Shown piece by piece: positions 40,550 through 48,523 of a DNA stretch of 64,000 nucleotides (positions are counted from its first letter, which is position 1; every line of letters starts with the position of its first letter). Location of the stretch: contig NZ_JAPEPZ010000001.1 in assembly GCF_026339875.1 (NCBI RefSeq), forward strand, positions 7,750,001 through 7,814,000. Direction: 5' to 3'. The notes below the pieces were generated by a model, which saw only the letters and a list, made by a program, of their open reading frames with translations, was not told the DNA's origin and did no database searches. This stretch comes from Streptomyces sp. NBC_01571. Lineage in GTDB: Bacteria; Actinomycetota; Actinomycetes; Streptomycetales; Streptomycetaceae. Both the position numbers and the translations under genes were made by a program.

Positions 40550-41701
40550 ATGCTGGACATCGCCGAGGAGCTGCACCGGTGGGTCGGGCAGGGACGCGAC
40601 TTCGCCGTCGCCACCGTGGTGGCCGTCGGCGGCAGCGCACCCCGCCGGCCCGGCGCCGCGCTCGCCGTCGACACCGACGGCACGGCGGTCGGGTCGGTGT
40701 CCGGCGGCTGCGTGGAGGGCGCGGTCTACGAACTGTGCCGGCAGGCGCTCGAGGACGGCGAGACCGTCCTGGAGCGCTTCGGCTACAGCGACGAGGACGC
40801 CTTCGCCGTCGGTCTGACGTGCGGCGGCGTGATCGACATCCTCGTCACCCCGGTACGGGCGGGCGGCCGGGCCCGGGAGGTGGTGACAGCCGCCCTGGAC
40901 GCCGCCGTGAAGGGAGAGGCCGCGGCCCTCGCGCGGATCGTGAGCGGCCCCGCGGAACTGCTGGGGCGCGCGCTGCTCGTCCGCCCCGACGGCTCGTACG
41001 AGGGCGGCCTCGGCGCCCACCCGGAACTCGACCGGACCGTGGTCGGCGAGGCGGGCGCCCTCCTGGACGCGGGCCGCACCGGGACCCTGGAGATCGGTGA
41101 GCAGGGCTCTCGTTGCGGAGCACCGCTCACGGTTCTGGTGGAGTCCTCGGTGCCGCCGCCCCGGATGATCGTCTTCGGCGCGATCGACTTCGCGTCGGCG
41201 CTGGTCCGCATCGGCAAGTTCCTCGGCTACCACGTGACGGTCTGCGACGCCCGCCCGGTCTTCGCGACCGCCGGCCGCTTCCCGGACGCCGACGAGATCG
41301 TCGTGGAGTGGCCCCACCGATACCTGGAGCGCGCCCAGGTCGACGCACGGACCGTCCTGTGCGTCCTCACCCACGACGCCAAGTTCGACGTGCCCCTGCT
41401 CCTGCTCGCGCTGCGCCTGCCGGTCGCGTACGTCGGCGCGATGGGATCCCGGCGGACGCACCTGGACCGCAACGAGCGGCTGCGCGAGGTCGGCGTCACG
41501 GAGCTGGAGCTCGCCCGCCTCCGGTCGCCCATCGGCCTCGACCTGGGCGCCCGCACCCCCGAGGAGACGGCTCTGTCCATCGCCTCGGAGATCGTGGCCG
41601 GCAGGCGCGGCGGCAGCGGCGTCTCCCTCACCGGGGCGCACACGCCGATCCACCACGACGCGACGCCCGTTCCGGGCCGCCGGGTCGGGTCGGTCGCCTG
41701 A
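40550..41701 (+). CDS. xdhC: XdhC family molybdenum cofactor maturation protein
   Basis: A 383-residue XdhC-type protein that delivers or sulphurates the Mo cofactor for xanthine dehydrogenase. The N-terminal part has VVAVGGSAPRRPGAALAVD and SVSGGCVEGAVYE; the C-terminal Rossmann part has VFGAIDFASALVRIG, DEIVVEWPHRYLE and YVGAMGSRRTHLDRNERL. AGGAG lies 8 bases before the ATG. It follows the molybdenum hydroxylase genes and permease; the inserted MITE-like element separates it from the permease and may affect its co-transcription. Confidence 0.92.
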   Translation: MLDIAEELHRWVGQGRDFAVATVVAVGGSAPRRPGAALAVDTDGTAVGSVSGGCVEGAVYELCRQALEDGETVLERFGYSDEDAFAVGLTCGGVIDILVTPVRAGGRAREVVTAALDAAVKGEAAALARIVSGPAELLGRALLVRPDGSYEGGLGAHPELDRTVVGEAGALLDAGRTGTLEIGEQGSRCGAPLTVLVESSVPPPRMIVFGAIDFASALVRIGKFLGYHVTVCDARPVFATAGRFPDADEIVVEWPHRYLERAQVDARTVLCVLTHDAKFDVPLLLLALRLPVAYVGAMGSRRTHLDRNERLREVGVTELELARLRSPIGLDLGARTPEETALSIASEIVAGRRGGSGVSLTGAHTPIHHDATPVPGRRVGSVA

Positions 41702-41722
41702 CGGGGCCGGTGACCCGGGCGG

Positions 41723-42196
41723 TCACGGCGAGGGCGGCTCCGGGGGCCGGCGCGGGACGGGCTCGCGCAGCAGCCCGTCCACCGCCCGCCCGAACATCCA
41801 CCGACCCGCCCATGCCAGCGGGCGGTCGCAGATCCCGGGCAGCCCCCGCACGCGCAGATCCTCCCGCCACAGCACCCGTGAACCCCCGCCGGCCGCCGGA
41901 CGCACCTCGATCTCGGCCCACCCCGTGACGAACGTGCCGTGCTTGACCAGCCGGCACCGCCCCGCGTCAAGTCCCCGGGGCGGCTGCCACGTCACCACCT
42001 CCATCGGGTCGTCGAACGCCACCGGCCCCACCCCCGACCGGGCGACGAACACCGTGCCCTCGCGCGTCGGCGGCGGGGTGACCACGCCGACCCGGGTCAG
42101 CGGCACGACCTCCGCGTGGCGGGGCCACTCGGTGAGGCGGCGCCAGGTCTCGGCGGGGGGAGCCGGGGACACGCGTTCCAGCAGGAAGAGGACCAC
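41723..42196 (-). CDS. SRPBCC family protein
   Basis: A 157-residue START/Bet v1-like (SRPBCC) fold protein. It starts VLFLLERVSPAPPAETWRRL, the typical first strand and helix of the fold, and ends with a basic Pro-rich tail. It might bind a hydrophobic ligand. It is convergent with xdhC (21 bases apart) and divergent from the DUF2278 gene. No catalytic motif is visible. Confidence 0.82.
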   Translation of the reverse strand: MVLFLLERVSPAPPAETWRRLTEWPRHAEVVPLTRVGVVTPPPTREGTVFVARSGVGPVAFDDPMEVVTWQPPRGLDAGRCRLVKHGTFVTGWAEIEVRPAAGGGSRVLWREDLRVRGLPGICDRPLAWAGRWMFGRAVDGLLREPVPRRPPEPPSP

Positions 42197-42320
42197 GGGG
42201 CGATCGTAGGCGGCCGCACGCCGGGCGCATTCCCGCGCAGCAGGACGAAAGCGGACGCCGTGGTCCTACCATTCCCTCACGCACGGCCAACCGCAGTGTC
42301 TCCAGGGGGAGTTGACCGAC

Positions 42321-43328
42321 ATGCCAGTGAAGGCCTACGGCGTACTGATCACCCGGGCGGTCGACGCCCGGCGCGAGGGCTCCACCGACACCCCGCACTA
42401 CCAGGTCCACCTGACGGACGACCGGGGAACGCACTACCGGGCAGCGGTCAACGTGCGGTCCCAGGAGGAGCCCTCCGAGCTGCTGTACCTGGTCGCCGAC
42501 GACCTCCGGCATCCGGTCACGGGGGGCCTGGAGGGCCTGGCGTCCGGCTGGAACAGCCTGCCGCCGGGGCCGGGCGGCCCGAACCTGGACTTCGTGCGCG
42601 GCAACCTCTTCGACCCGGCGGCGATGCGTTCGCTGCCCCCGGACGCGCAGGGCCCCGACAACGACCTGGCCGACCTGCTCGACCACTACGTCCGGCGCGC
42701 GGTGGCCGATCCGGGGGCCCGGATGTACGTGTTCGGCGAGCGCTTCGGGCCCGAGCCCGCCGTCCGCGACAAGGTGTTCGGCTTCCTGCCCGGAAACGGC
42801 GTCCACGACATCCATATGAACCAGGGCAACAGCGCGCGCTTCCAGGGCGACGACGGCGTCCGGCAGGACGGCGGGCTGCTCCTCCACTTCCCGGCACAGT
42901 CCCGGTGGGTCGGTATCTTCCTCGCCTTCCAGAGCCAGTCCTGGCACACCGACGACATCACCGGGCACACCCTCCCCGTGGACGGCTCCCGTCCCGATCC
43001 GGACGCCGGGCCGGTGCGCATCCTGGCGGCCCTGGTCGACCCGAGGGGGCCGGCCCCCGAGTCCGAGACGGTCACACTTCTCAACGCCTCGCCCGATCCG
43101 CTCGACCTCACCGGCTGGCGCCTGACCGACCGGCTCGGCCACGGCTGCGCGGTGCCGTCCGGCCCGCTGGCCCCCGGCGCGTGTCTGGTGGTTCCGCTCA
43201 CGGACGGCGTCCAGCTGGGCAACCAGGGCGGCGTGATCACCCTGCTCGACGCGCACGGCCTCAAGGTCCACGGTGTCTCGTACACGGCCCGGCAGGCCGG
43301 GCGCGAGGGGTGGACCGTCGTCTTCTGA
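42321..43328 (+). CDS. DUF2278 (YukJ-like) protein with C-terminal lamin-tail-like domain
   Basis: A 335-residue protein. The first ~225 residues match DUF2278 (YGVLITRAVDARREG; MYVFGERFG; GVHDIHMNQGN; WVGIFLAFQSQSWHTDD). The final ~100 residues form a lamin-tail-like beta domain (VTLLNASPDPLDLTGWRLTD) that often mediates binding outside enzymatic cores. No signal peptide is seen, so it is predicted cytoplasmic. The ATG at 42321 has GGGGGAG 9 bases upstream. Function is unknown for the family. Confidence 0.82.
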   Translation: MPVKAYGVLITRAVDARREGSTDTPHYQVHLTDDRGTHYRAAVNVRSQEEPSELLYLVADDLRHPVTGGLEGLASGWNSLPPGPGGPNLDFVRGNLFDPAAMRSLPPDAQGPDNDLADLLDHYVRRAVADPGARMYVFGERFGPEPAVRDKVFGFLPGNGVHDIHMNQGNSARFQGDDGVRQDGGLLLHFPAQSRWVGIFLAFQSQSWHTDDITGHTLPVDGSRPDPDAGPVRILAALVDPRGPAPESETVTLLNASPDPLDLTGWRLTDRLGHGCAVPSGPLAPGACLVVPLTDGVQLGNQGGVITLLDAHGLKVHGVSYTARQAGREGWTVVF

Positions 43329-43373
43329 CGGCCCCTCCCGTCCCGTTCCGTACGGCCCCGAACCGTAGCTCCG

Positions 43374-44168
43374 TCAGGGTCGGTAGACCGTGCCGGGCTT
43401 CGGCTTCCCGGGCGCCAGCAGCTGGGGCACGGTCACGAACACGTACCCCCGCTCCTTGAGCGCGTCGATGATCCCGGGCACCGCGGGCACGGTGCCCGGG
43501 TAGAGGTCGTGCAGCAGGATGATGCCGTCCCGGGTCGACTGCTTGAGGACACGCTGCTGTATCACCTTGGGGTCGAACGTCTTGTAGTCCTTGGCGGTCA
43601 CGCTCCACAGCACCTCCGAGAGACCCATCTCCCGGCAGATCTTCTGCACGGTGTCGTCGGTCCGTCCCTGCGGCGGCCGCATGAGCGTGGGCCGGCGCCC
43701 GGTGAGCTTCTCTATCGCGTCGTTGGGCCGTCGCAGCTCCGCGCGTATCTCGTCGGGTTTGATCCGCGTAAGGATCTTGTGGTCCCAGGTGTGGCTGGCG
43801 ACCTCGTGCCCCTCGGCGGCCATCCGCCGGACCAGCTCCGGATACTTCTCGATGTGCCGTTTGCCGAGCAGGAAGAAGGTGGCCGGGACCTTCTTCTCCT
43901 TGAGGATGTCCAGCAGCCGGGCCGAGTGCTCGCTCGGCCCGGCGTCGAAGGTCAGCGCGATGCACTTGGCCTCACGGCAGTCCACGGTCCCGAACCGGCC
44001 GGCCGCCTTGCCGTCGGACACGGTCTGCGCGCGGGCGGCCGCCGGTGCGGTGGCGCGGACGGTGGTGCACCCCGCCAGCGGCACGGCGAGCGCGGCGGCC
44101 GTCACGAGGGCGGCCGCGGAACGGAACCCGAGGCCCGATCTCTTCGTCTTCCTGGTCAGAAAAGGCAT
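43374..44168 (-). CDS. Lipoprotein polysaccharide deacetylase (CE4, NodB-like)
   Basis: A 264-residue lipoprotein. The signal peptide ends in a lipobox (LAVPLAGC), so it would be anchored on the outer face of the membrane. The NodB-like domain has motif 1 TFDAGP, where the second metal-binding Asp of TFDDGP is Ala, motif 2 SHTWDH, motif 3 RPPQGRTDD and motif 4 LLHDLYPG. The family removes N-acetyl groups from peptidoglycan or chitin. The ATG at 44168 is chosen because the lipoprotein signal follows. It lies downstream of the lipid-synthase operon on the same strand, with its own AT-rich gap of 85 bases. Confidence 0.87.
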   Translation of the reverse strand: MPFLTRKTKRSGLGFRSAAALVTAAALAVPLAGCTTVRATAPAAARAQTVSDGKAAGRFGTVDCREAKCIALTFDAGPSEHSARLLDILKEKKVPATFFLLGKRHIEKYPELVRRMAAEGHEVASHTWDHKILTRIKPDEIRAELRRPNDAIEKLTGRRPTLMRPPQGRTDDTVQKICREMGLSEVLWSVTAKDYKTFDPKVIQQRVLKQSTRDGIILLHDLYPGTVPAVPGIIDALKERGYVFVTVPQLLAPGKPKPGTVYRP

Positions 44169-44253
44169 GCCGTGACTGTACATATGGTGTATACGCGTGA
44201 TGCATAGAGGGTGGGGGTGCTCATCACGGGGCACTCGCCGCCGGTATGCCGGC

Positions 44254-46059
44254 CTACGTACCGGCTGACGCCGCGCCGACCGGACCGGCCGGCGGGCGCG
44301 CCGGGGGCTCGGCCGCCAGCAGCTGCGTGGCTGCCAGTTCGCGGTAGAGCGCGTCGTCGTCGAGCAGGGAGTCGTGGCTGCCCACGGCGCGGACCTCGCC
44401 GTGTTCCAGGACCACGATCTGGTCGGCGTCGGTGACCGTGGAGAGCCGGTGGGCGATCAGCAGCACCGTGCACCGGCCCGCCGCGCGCGCCACGAGCTCG
44501 CCCAGGGCCTGTTCGTTGCGGGCGTCGAGCTGGGCCGTCGCCTCGTCGAGCAGCAGCACCTGAGGGCGCCGCAGCAGGGCACGGGCGATGGCGAGGCGCT
44601 GGCGCTCACCGCCCGACAGGGTCACGCCGCGCGGGCCTACGGGCGTCTCCACCCCCTGCGGCAGGCGCGCGACCAGAGCGTCCAGACGGGTCAGGGCCAG
44701 CACCTCCGCCAGCTGCCGCGGGGTCGCCGAGGGTGCCGCGTACACCAGGTTCTCGCGGAGCGTGCCGGCCATCACGGGGGAGTCCTGCTCGACGTACGCG
44801 ATCCGGCGCCGCACCTCGGCGCGCGGCAGCGTGGAGATGTCCTCGCCGCCGATCCTGATGGTGCCCGCGGTCGGTTCGTAGAACCGCTGGAGGAGCGAGA
44901 AGAGAGTGGTCTTGCCGGCCCCCGAGAGACCGACGAGCGCGGTCCGGGTGCCGCCGGCGACGGTGAAGCCGACACCGCGCAGGGCGGGCGCCCGGCCCGG
45001 GTAGGCGAACTCGACCCCGCTCAGCTCGACGGCGGGCGCGACGGCGTGCTCCGGGCCGGAGGCGGGCGGCGCCTCGATGTCGTCCTCGGCCGGCAGCCCG
45101 TACGCCTCCTGGATCCTGCCCACCGCGCCCAGTCCCTGCTGGAGTTGGGCGGCCCCGCCGACCAGTTGCGAGACCGGGCTCGCCAGGAAGAACACGTACA
45201 GGAGGAAGGCGATCAGTTCGGAGACCGACATCGAGCCGTTCGCGACGAAGGTGCCGCCCACGCCCAGGACGACCAGGAACGCGGTCTGGATGGCGGCGCC
45301 GCCCACCATGGCGACGAGGGCGCCGTAGCGGGCGCCGGCCAGCCCTGCCGCGTACGCCTCCTCGACCGCGTCCTCGGCGGCGCGCGTCTCGCGGCCCTCG
45401 GCGCCGTTCGCCTTGACCGTGCGGGCCGCGCCGAGAGTGCGGTCGAGGACGGCGCCGACCGCGCCGACGGACGCCTGGGAGCGGGCCACGGCGGCCCTGA
45501 TCCGGGGCAGTACGCCGGTGATCACGACCGCGACCAGGGTCAGTACCAGCAGGGTCACGCCGAGCAGGCGCACGTCGAGCGTCGCCATCATGAACAGCGC
45601 ACCGGCGAAGGTCAGTACGCCGTTGACCGTCATGATCAGGCCCTCGGTGGCGGCACTCTTGAGCAGGGTGCTGTCGGAGGTGACGCGGGCGATGAGGTCG
45701 CCCGGGGCCCGCCGGTCCAGCTCGGAGACCCGCAGCCGGATCAGCCGGTGCACGAGACCGCGCCGCACCTGCCGTACCACCCGCTCCGAAGTGCGTTGCT
45801 GGAGCCAGGCGTTGAGGCCGGTGAGCAGGGCGCCCGCGACCAGCAGCGCGGCGAGCAGCGCGACCGGCGCGGCGACGCTGCCGCCGTCGTCCAGCCGGTC
45901 CAGGATCGCCTGCGCGAACTTCGGCTGCGCCAGCCCCGACACCCCGGCCAGCAGCGTGAGGAACAGGGAGAACAGCAGCACCCGCCAGTGCGGTCTCGCG
46001 TAGCCGACGAGGGTGGACAGCGAGCCCGGGGGAGTGGCGGGCAGGTTCTCGACGGTCAC
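44254..46059 (-). CDS. ABC transporter, fused permease and ATP-binding (exporter type)
   Basis: A 601-residue half-transporter of the exporter type. About six membrane helices fill residues ~30-320, followed by the ATPase with Walker A (GLSGAGKTTLFSLL), the signature LSGGERQRLAIARALL, Walker B (VLLLDEAT) and the switch His (IAHRLS). It would act as a homodimer and move a lipid or drug-like substrate outwards. Its start overlaps the glycosyltransferase stop (ATGA, 46056-46059), so it is part of the lipid-synthase operon and is the likely exporter of its product. Confidence 0.93.
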   Translation of the reverse strand: MTVENLPATPPGSLSTLVGYARPHWRVLLFSLFLTLLAGVSGLAQPKFAQAILDRLDDGGSVAAPVALLAALLVAGALLTGLNAWLQQRTSERVVRQVRRGLVHRLIRLRVSELDRRAPGDLIARVTSDSTLLKSAATEGLIMTVNGVLTFAGALFMMATLDVRLLGVTLLVLTLVAVVITGVLPRIRAAVARSQASVGAVGAVLDRTLGAARTVKANGAEGRETRAAEDAVEEAYAAGLAGARYGALVAMVGGAAIQTAFLVVLGVGGTFVANGSMSVSELIAFLLYVFFLASPVSQLVGGAAQLQQGLGAVGRIQEAYGLPAEDDIEAPPASGPEHAVAPAVELSGVEFAYPGRAPALRGVGFTVAGGTRTALVGLSGAGKTTLFSLLQRFYEPTAGTIRIGGEDISTLPRAEVRRRIAYVEQDSPVMAGTLRENLVYAAPSATPRQLAEVLALTRLDALVARLPQGVETPVGPRGVTLSGGERQRLAIARALLRRPQVLLLDEATAQLDARNEQALGELVARAAGRCTVLLIAHRLSTVTDADQIVVLEHGEVRAVGSHDSLLDDDALYRELAATQLLAAEPPARPPAGPVGAASAGT

Positions 46060-47369
46060 GGGACGCGCACCTCGCCGTCGGTGCTTCGGGTGTTTCCGGT
46101 GGACTCGCTGGACCCGGCGGACTCGGTGGTTCCGGGCGGTCCGTCAGGTCTGATGATCCCCGTGATCCCGGTGGCCCCCGTGGCCCTCGTAGCTCGGGTG
46201 GCCCCGGCCGCCACTGCCTCGAGGCGGTCCGCGGCGGACGCGCTGCCGCCCGCCGCCCGGAACGACTCCCCGACGGCCGCGGCCGCTTTGCGGTGGCCCC
46301 CCGCCGGATCGAGCACGGCGTCGACGGCGGCGCCGATCCTCGCCGCGTCGGCGCGCCCGAACCGCAGCCGCACCCCGGCGCCCGCGTCCACGACCTGGCC
46401 GGCCACGATCGGCTGGTCGTCCCGGATCGGCGCCACGACCAGCGGGACACTGTGCCACAGCGCCTCGCACACGGTGTTGTGCCCGGCGTGACAGACGACC
46501 GCGTCGACCCGTTCCAGCAGGGCGAGTTGAGGAACGTGCGGGCGTACGAGGAGGTGGTCGGGGAGCCGGCCCCCGACGAGCCCGCCGGGATCGACGAGGA
46601 CGGCCCGCACCCGGTCGCCCATGGCGCCCAGCGCCTCGGCGGCCGCGTTCAGGAAGCGGGCGCCGGCGTCGTTGTTGGCGGTGCCGAGACTGACCAGGAC
46701 GGTGGGCGGGCCCGAGCCGTCCAGCCACTCCCAGGGGAAGTCGTCGTCGCCGCCGGCCGGACGGGCGGCGACGGAAGGGCCCACCAGCCAGACCCGGTCG
46801 GGGAGTTCGACCGGACCGAGCAGCGCGCGGGTGGTGTACGCGAGCACGCCGTGCGGCGAGAACCTCGGATCCGCCCCGCCCGCCGCGCCGCCGACCCTGC
46901 CGCGCAGCCCCGCGAGCAACTCGTCGAGCCAGGCGGCCACCTTGGGCATGGCGGCCAGCGGGTCGACCAGTTCGGCGGAGGTGGTGGCCGACGTCACCCA
47001 GGTCCGCCCGAGCGACTCGGCGACCAGCGCGCCCGCCACCGCCTGCTGGTCGCAGACGACGACGTCCGGGTCGTACGTCCGGATCGCCGTACGCACCCCG
47101 GGGGCCATGGCCTCGGCCAGCGGGACGAGGAAGCTCTCCCAGAGGAAGCGGAAGGCGGCCGGTCCCTTCAGGTCGGCGGGCCGGGGCGGCAGGTCGCCGG
47201 GGAGCGCGCACGGGTGGACGACGGCGTCGGCGCCCGCGAGGCTCCGGACCAGCTCCGGACGGCCCGCCCAGGCGATGTCGTGGCCGCGGGCCGCGAGCGC
47301 GGCCGCGGTGCCCACGGCCGGGTTCACGTGCCCGACCAGCGGCGGCACCACGAACAGGAACCTGCCCAT
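46056..47369 (-). CDS. GT1-family glycosyltransferase (MGT/UGT type)
   Basis: A 437-residue GT-B-fold glycosyltransferase of the macrolide/antibiotic UGT group. The N-terminus has PPLVGHVNPAVGTAAALAARG; the C-terminal nucleotide-sugar part has RPHVPQLALLERVDAVVCHA and GHNTVCEALWHSVPLVVAP. The last ~55 residues (GATRATRATGATGITG and so on) are a low-complexity tail with a 9-bp DNA periodicity, absent from typical members. It is coupled to the hydrolase (its ATG follows the TAG directly) and to the ABC gene. Expected to glycosylate the lipid/polyketide product; the sugar is unknown. Confidence 0.9.
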   Translation of the reverse strand: MGRFLFVVPPLVGHVNPAVGTAAALAARGHDIAWAGRPELVRSLAGADAVVHPCALPGDLPPRPADLKGPAAFRFLWESFLVPLAEAMAPGVRTAIRTYDPDVVVCDQQAVAGALVAESLGRTWVTSATTSAELVDPLAAMPKVAAWLDELLAGLRGRVGGAAGGADPRFSPHGVLAYTTRALLGPVELPDRVWLVGPSVAARPAGGDDDFPWEWLDGSGPPTVLVSLGTANNDAGARFLNAAAEALGAMGDRVRAVLVDPGGLVGGRLPDHLLVRPHVPQLALLERVDAVVCHAGHNTVCEALWHSVPLVVAPIRDDQPIVAGQVVDAGAGVRLRFGRADAARIGAAVDAVLDPAGGHRKAAAAVGESFRAAGGSASAADRLEAVAAGATRATRATGATGITGIIRPDGPPGTTESAGSSESTGNTRSTDGEVRVP

Positions 47370-48173
47370 CTAGCGGGCCTCCCGCAGCGTGTGCGCCTCC
47401 TGGCGCAGCAGCCAGTCACGGACGAGGACGTACGTCTCCTCGGTGGCCTCCACCAGCACCGAGTGGCCGCGGCCGGGCAGGACGACCGTACGGCAGTCGG
47501 CGAGCGAGGCCTCCAGCATCCCGGTCTGCGCACTGAGCCTGGACGCACCGCCGAAGACGGCGAGGACCGGACAGCGGATCGCGGACAGGTTCTCGTCGAG
47601 GAGCCCGCTGAGCGGGATCTCCCGGGCGAGCGCCGTCTCGTCGAGCACCTTGCCCGCGGCCCGGAACGGCCGGGCGTTGCGCTCGCCCGGGTTCTCCCGC
47701 AGCCACTCGGTGACCTCCTGGACGACCTGGCCGCCCTGTTCCCCGACGAGACCCTCGTACATGTTCTCCGCCCAGGCGCGGGCCGGTGGTTCGGCCTCGA
47801 TCGCGACGACTCCGGCGACCCGGCCGGGGTGCGCGGCGGCCATGGCGTAGGCGACCGCGCCGCCGAAGGAGTTGCCGACCAGCCGCACCGGGCCCTCGAC
47901 CGCCAGCGTGTCGAGCAGTTCGTCGAGGTCGCGGACGAAGTCCTCCATCCGGTAGCCGGTCGGCGGCCGGGACGTCCTGCCGTGCCCGCGCAGGTCGTAC
48001 ATGACGACGTCCATGCCCTCCTCGGCGAGCCGCGGCGCGAGGCTGAAGTAGTAGCTGGCCAGGCTGTCGATGAGCAGGCCGTGGATGAGCACCACGACCG
48101 GACGCGGGACGTCGGGGTCGTGCCCCAGCCGCTGGACGTGGACGTCGATGCCGTTCACCCGGAGCGTGGTCAC
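47370..48173 (-). CDS. Alpha/beta hydrolase of the lipid-synthase operon
   Basis: A 267-residue alpha/beta hydrolase: oxyanion HG in VVLIHGLLID, nucleophile GNSFGG and late His in LPGRGHSVLV. It starts at GTG 48173, overlapping the ACP stop as GTGA. Position in the operon suggests a thioesterase- or acyltransferase-like role in releasing or trimming the chain from the ACPs. That role is inferred, because the sequence itself is a generic alpha/beta hydrolase. Confidence 0.85.
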   Translation of the reverse strand: MTTLRVNGIDVHVQRLGHDPDVPRPVVVLIHGLLIDSLASYYFSLAPRLAEEGMDVVMYDLRGHGRTSRPPTGYRMEDFVRDLDELLDTLAVEGPVRLVGNSFGGAVAYAMAAAHPGRVAGVVAIEAEPPARAWAENMYEGLVGEQGGQVVQEVTEWLRENPGERNARPFRAAGKVLDETALAREIPLSGLLDENLSAIRCPVLAVFGGASRLSAQTGMLEASLADCRTVVLPGRGHSVLVEATEETYVLVRDWLLRQEAHTLREAR

Positions 48174-48523
48174 GGTCGGCGCACCTCCGCGACGGCGAGC
48201 GTGTCCACCACATGGCCGACGAGATCGCCGACGGTCAGCTCGATGATCTCCTCCAGCCCGCGGTCGGCGATGAACGCGGCGAAGTTGACGCGCTCGCCGT
48301 AGAACTCGCGCAGCTGGGCGGAGAGGGTGACGAGGTCGATGCTCTCCAGCTCCAGGTCGTCGTGGAAGGACGTCTCCATGGTGATCTCGAAGTCGTCGAG
48401 CCCGTACTCCTCCAGCACGACGCGCAGGATGGCCGAGATGTCCGCGAGGACGGTCGCCGCGTCCGGCGCCGGACTCCGTGCCGGCCGCGTGTCCGGGCGG
48501 GAGCCTTCGAGTTCAGTGGTCAT
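48170..48523 (-). CDS. Free acyl carrier protein
   Basis: A 117-residue ACP with an N-terminal disordered extension of about 22 residues. The phosphopantetheine site is DLELESIDLVTLS, where Ser is in the ESID context instead of DSLE. The start ATG lies inside the last codons of PKS2, with AGGAG 8 bases upstream, an 11-base overlap. It would be primed by the PPTase domain fused to PKS2, and may carry the finished or starter acyl chain. Confidence 0.9.
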   Translation of the reverse strand: MTTELEGSRPDTRPARSPAPDAATVLADISAILRVVLEEYGLDDFEITMETSFHDDLELESIDLVTLSAQLREFYGERVNFAAFIADRGLEEIIELTVGDLVGHVVDTLAVAEVRRP

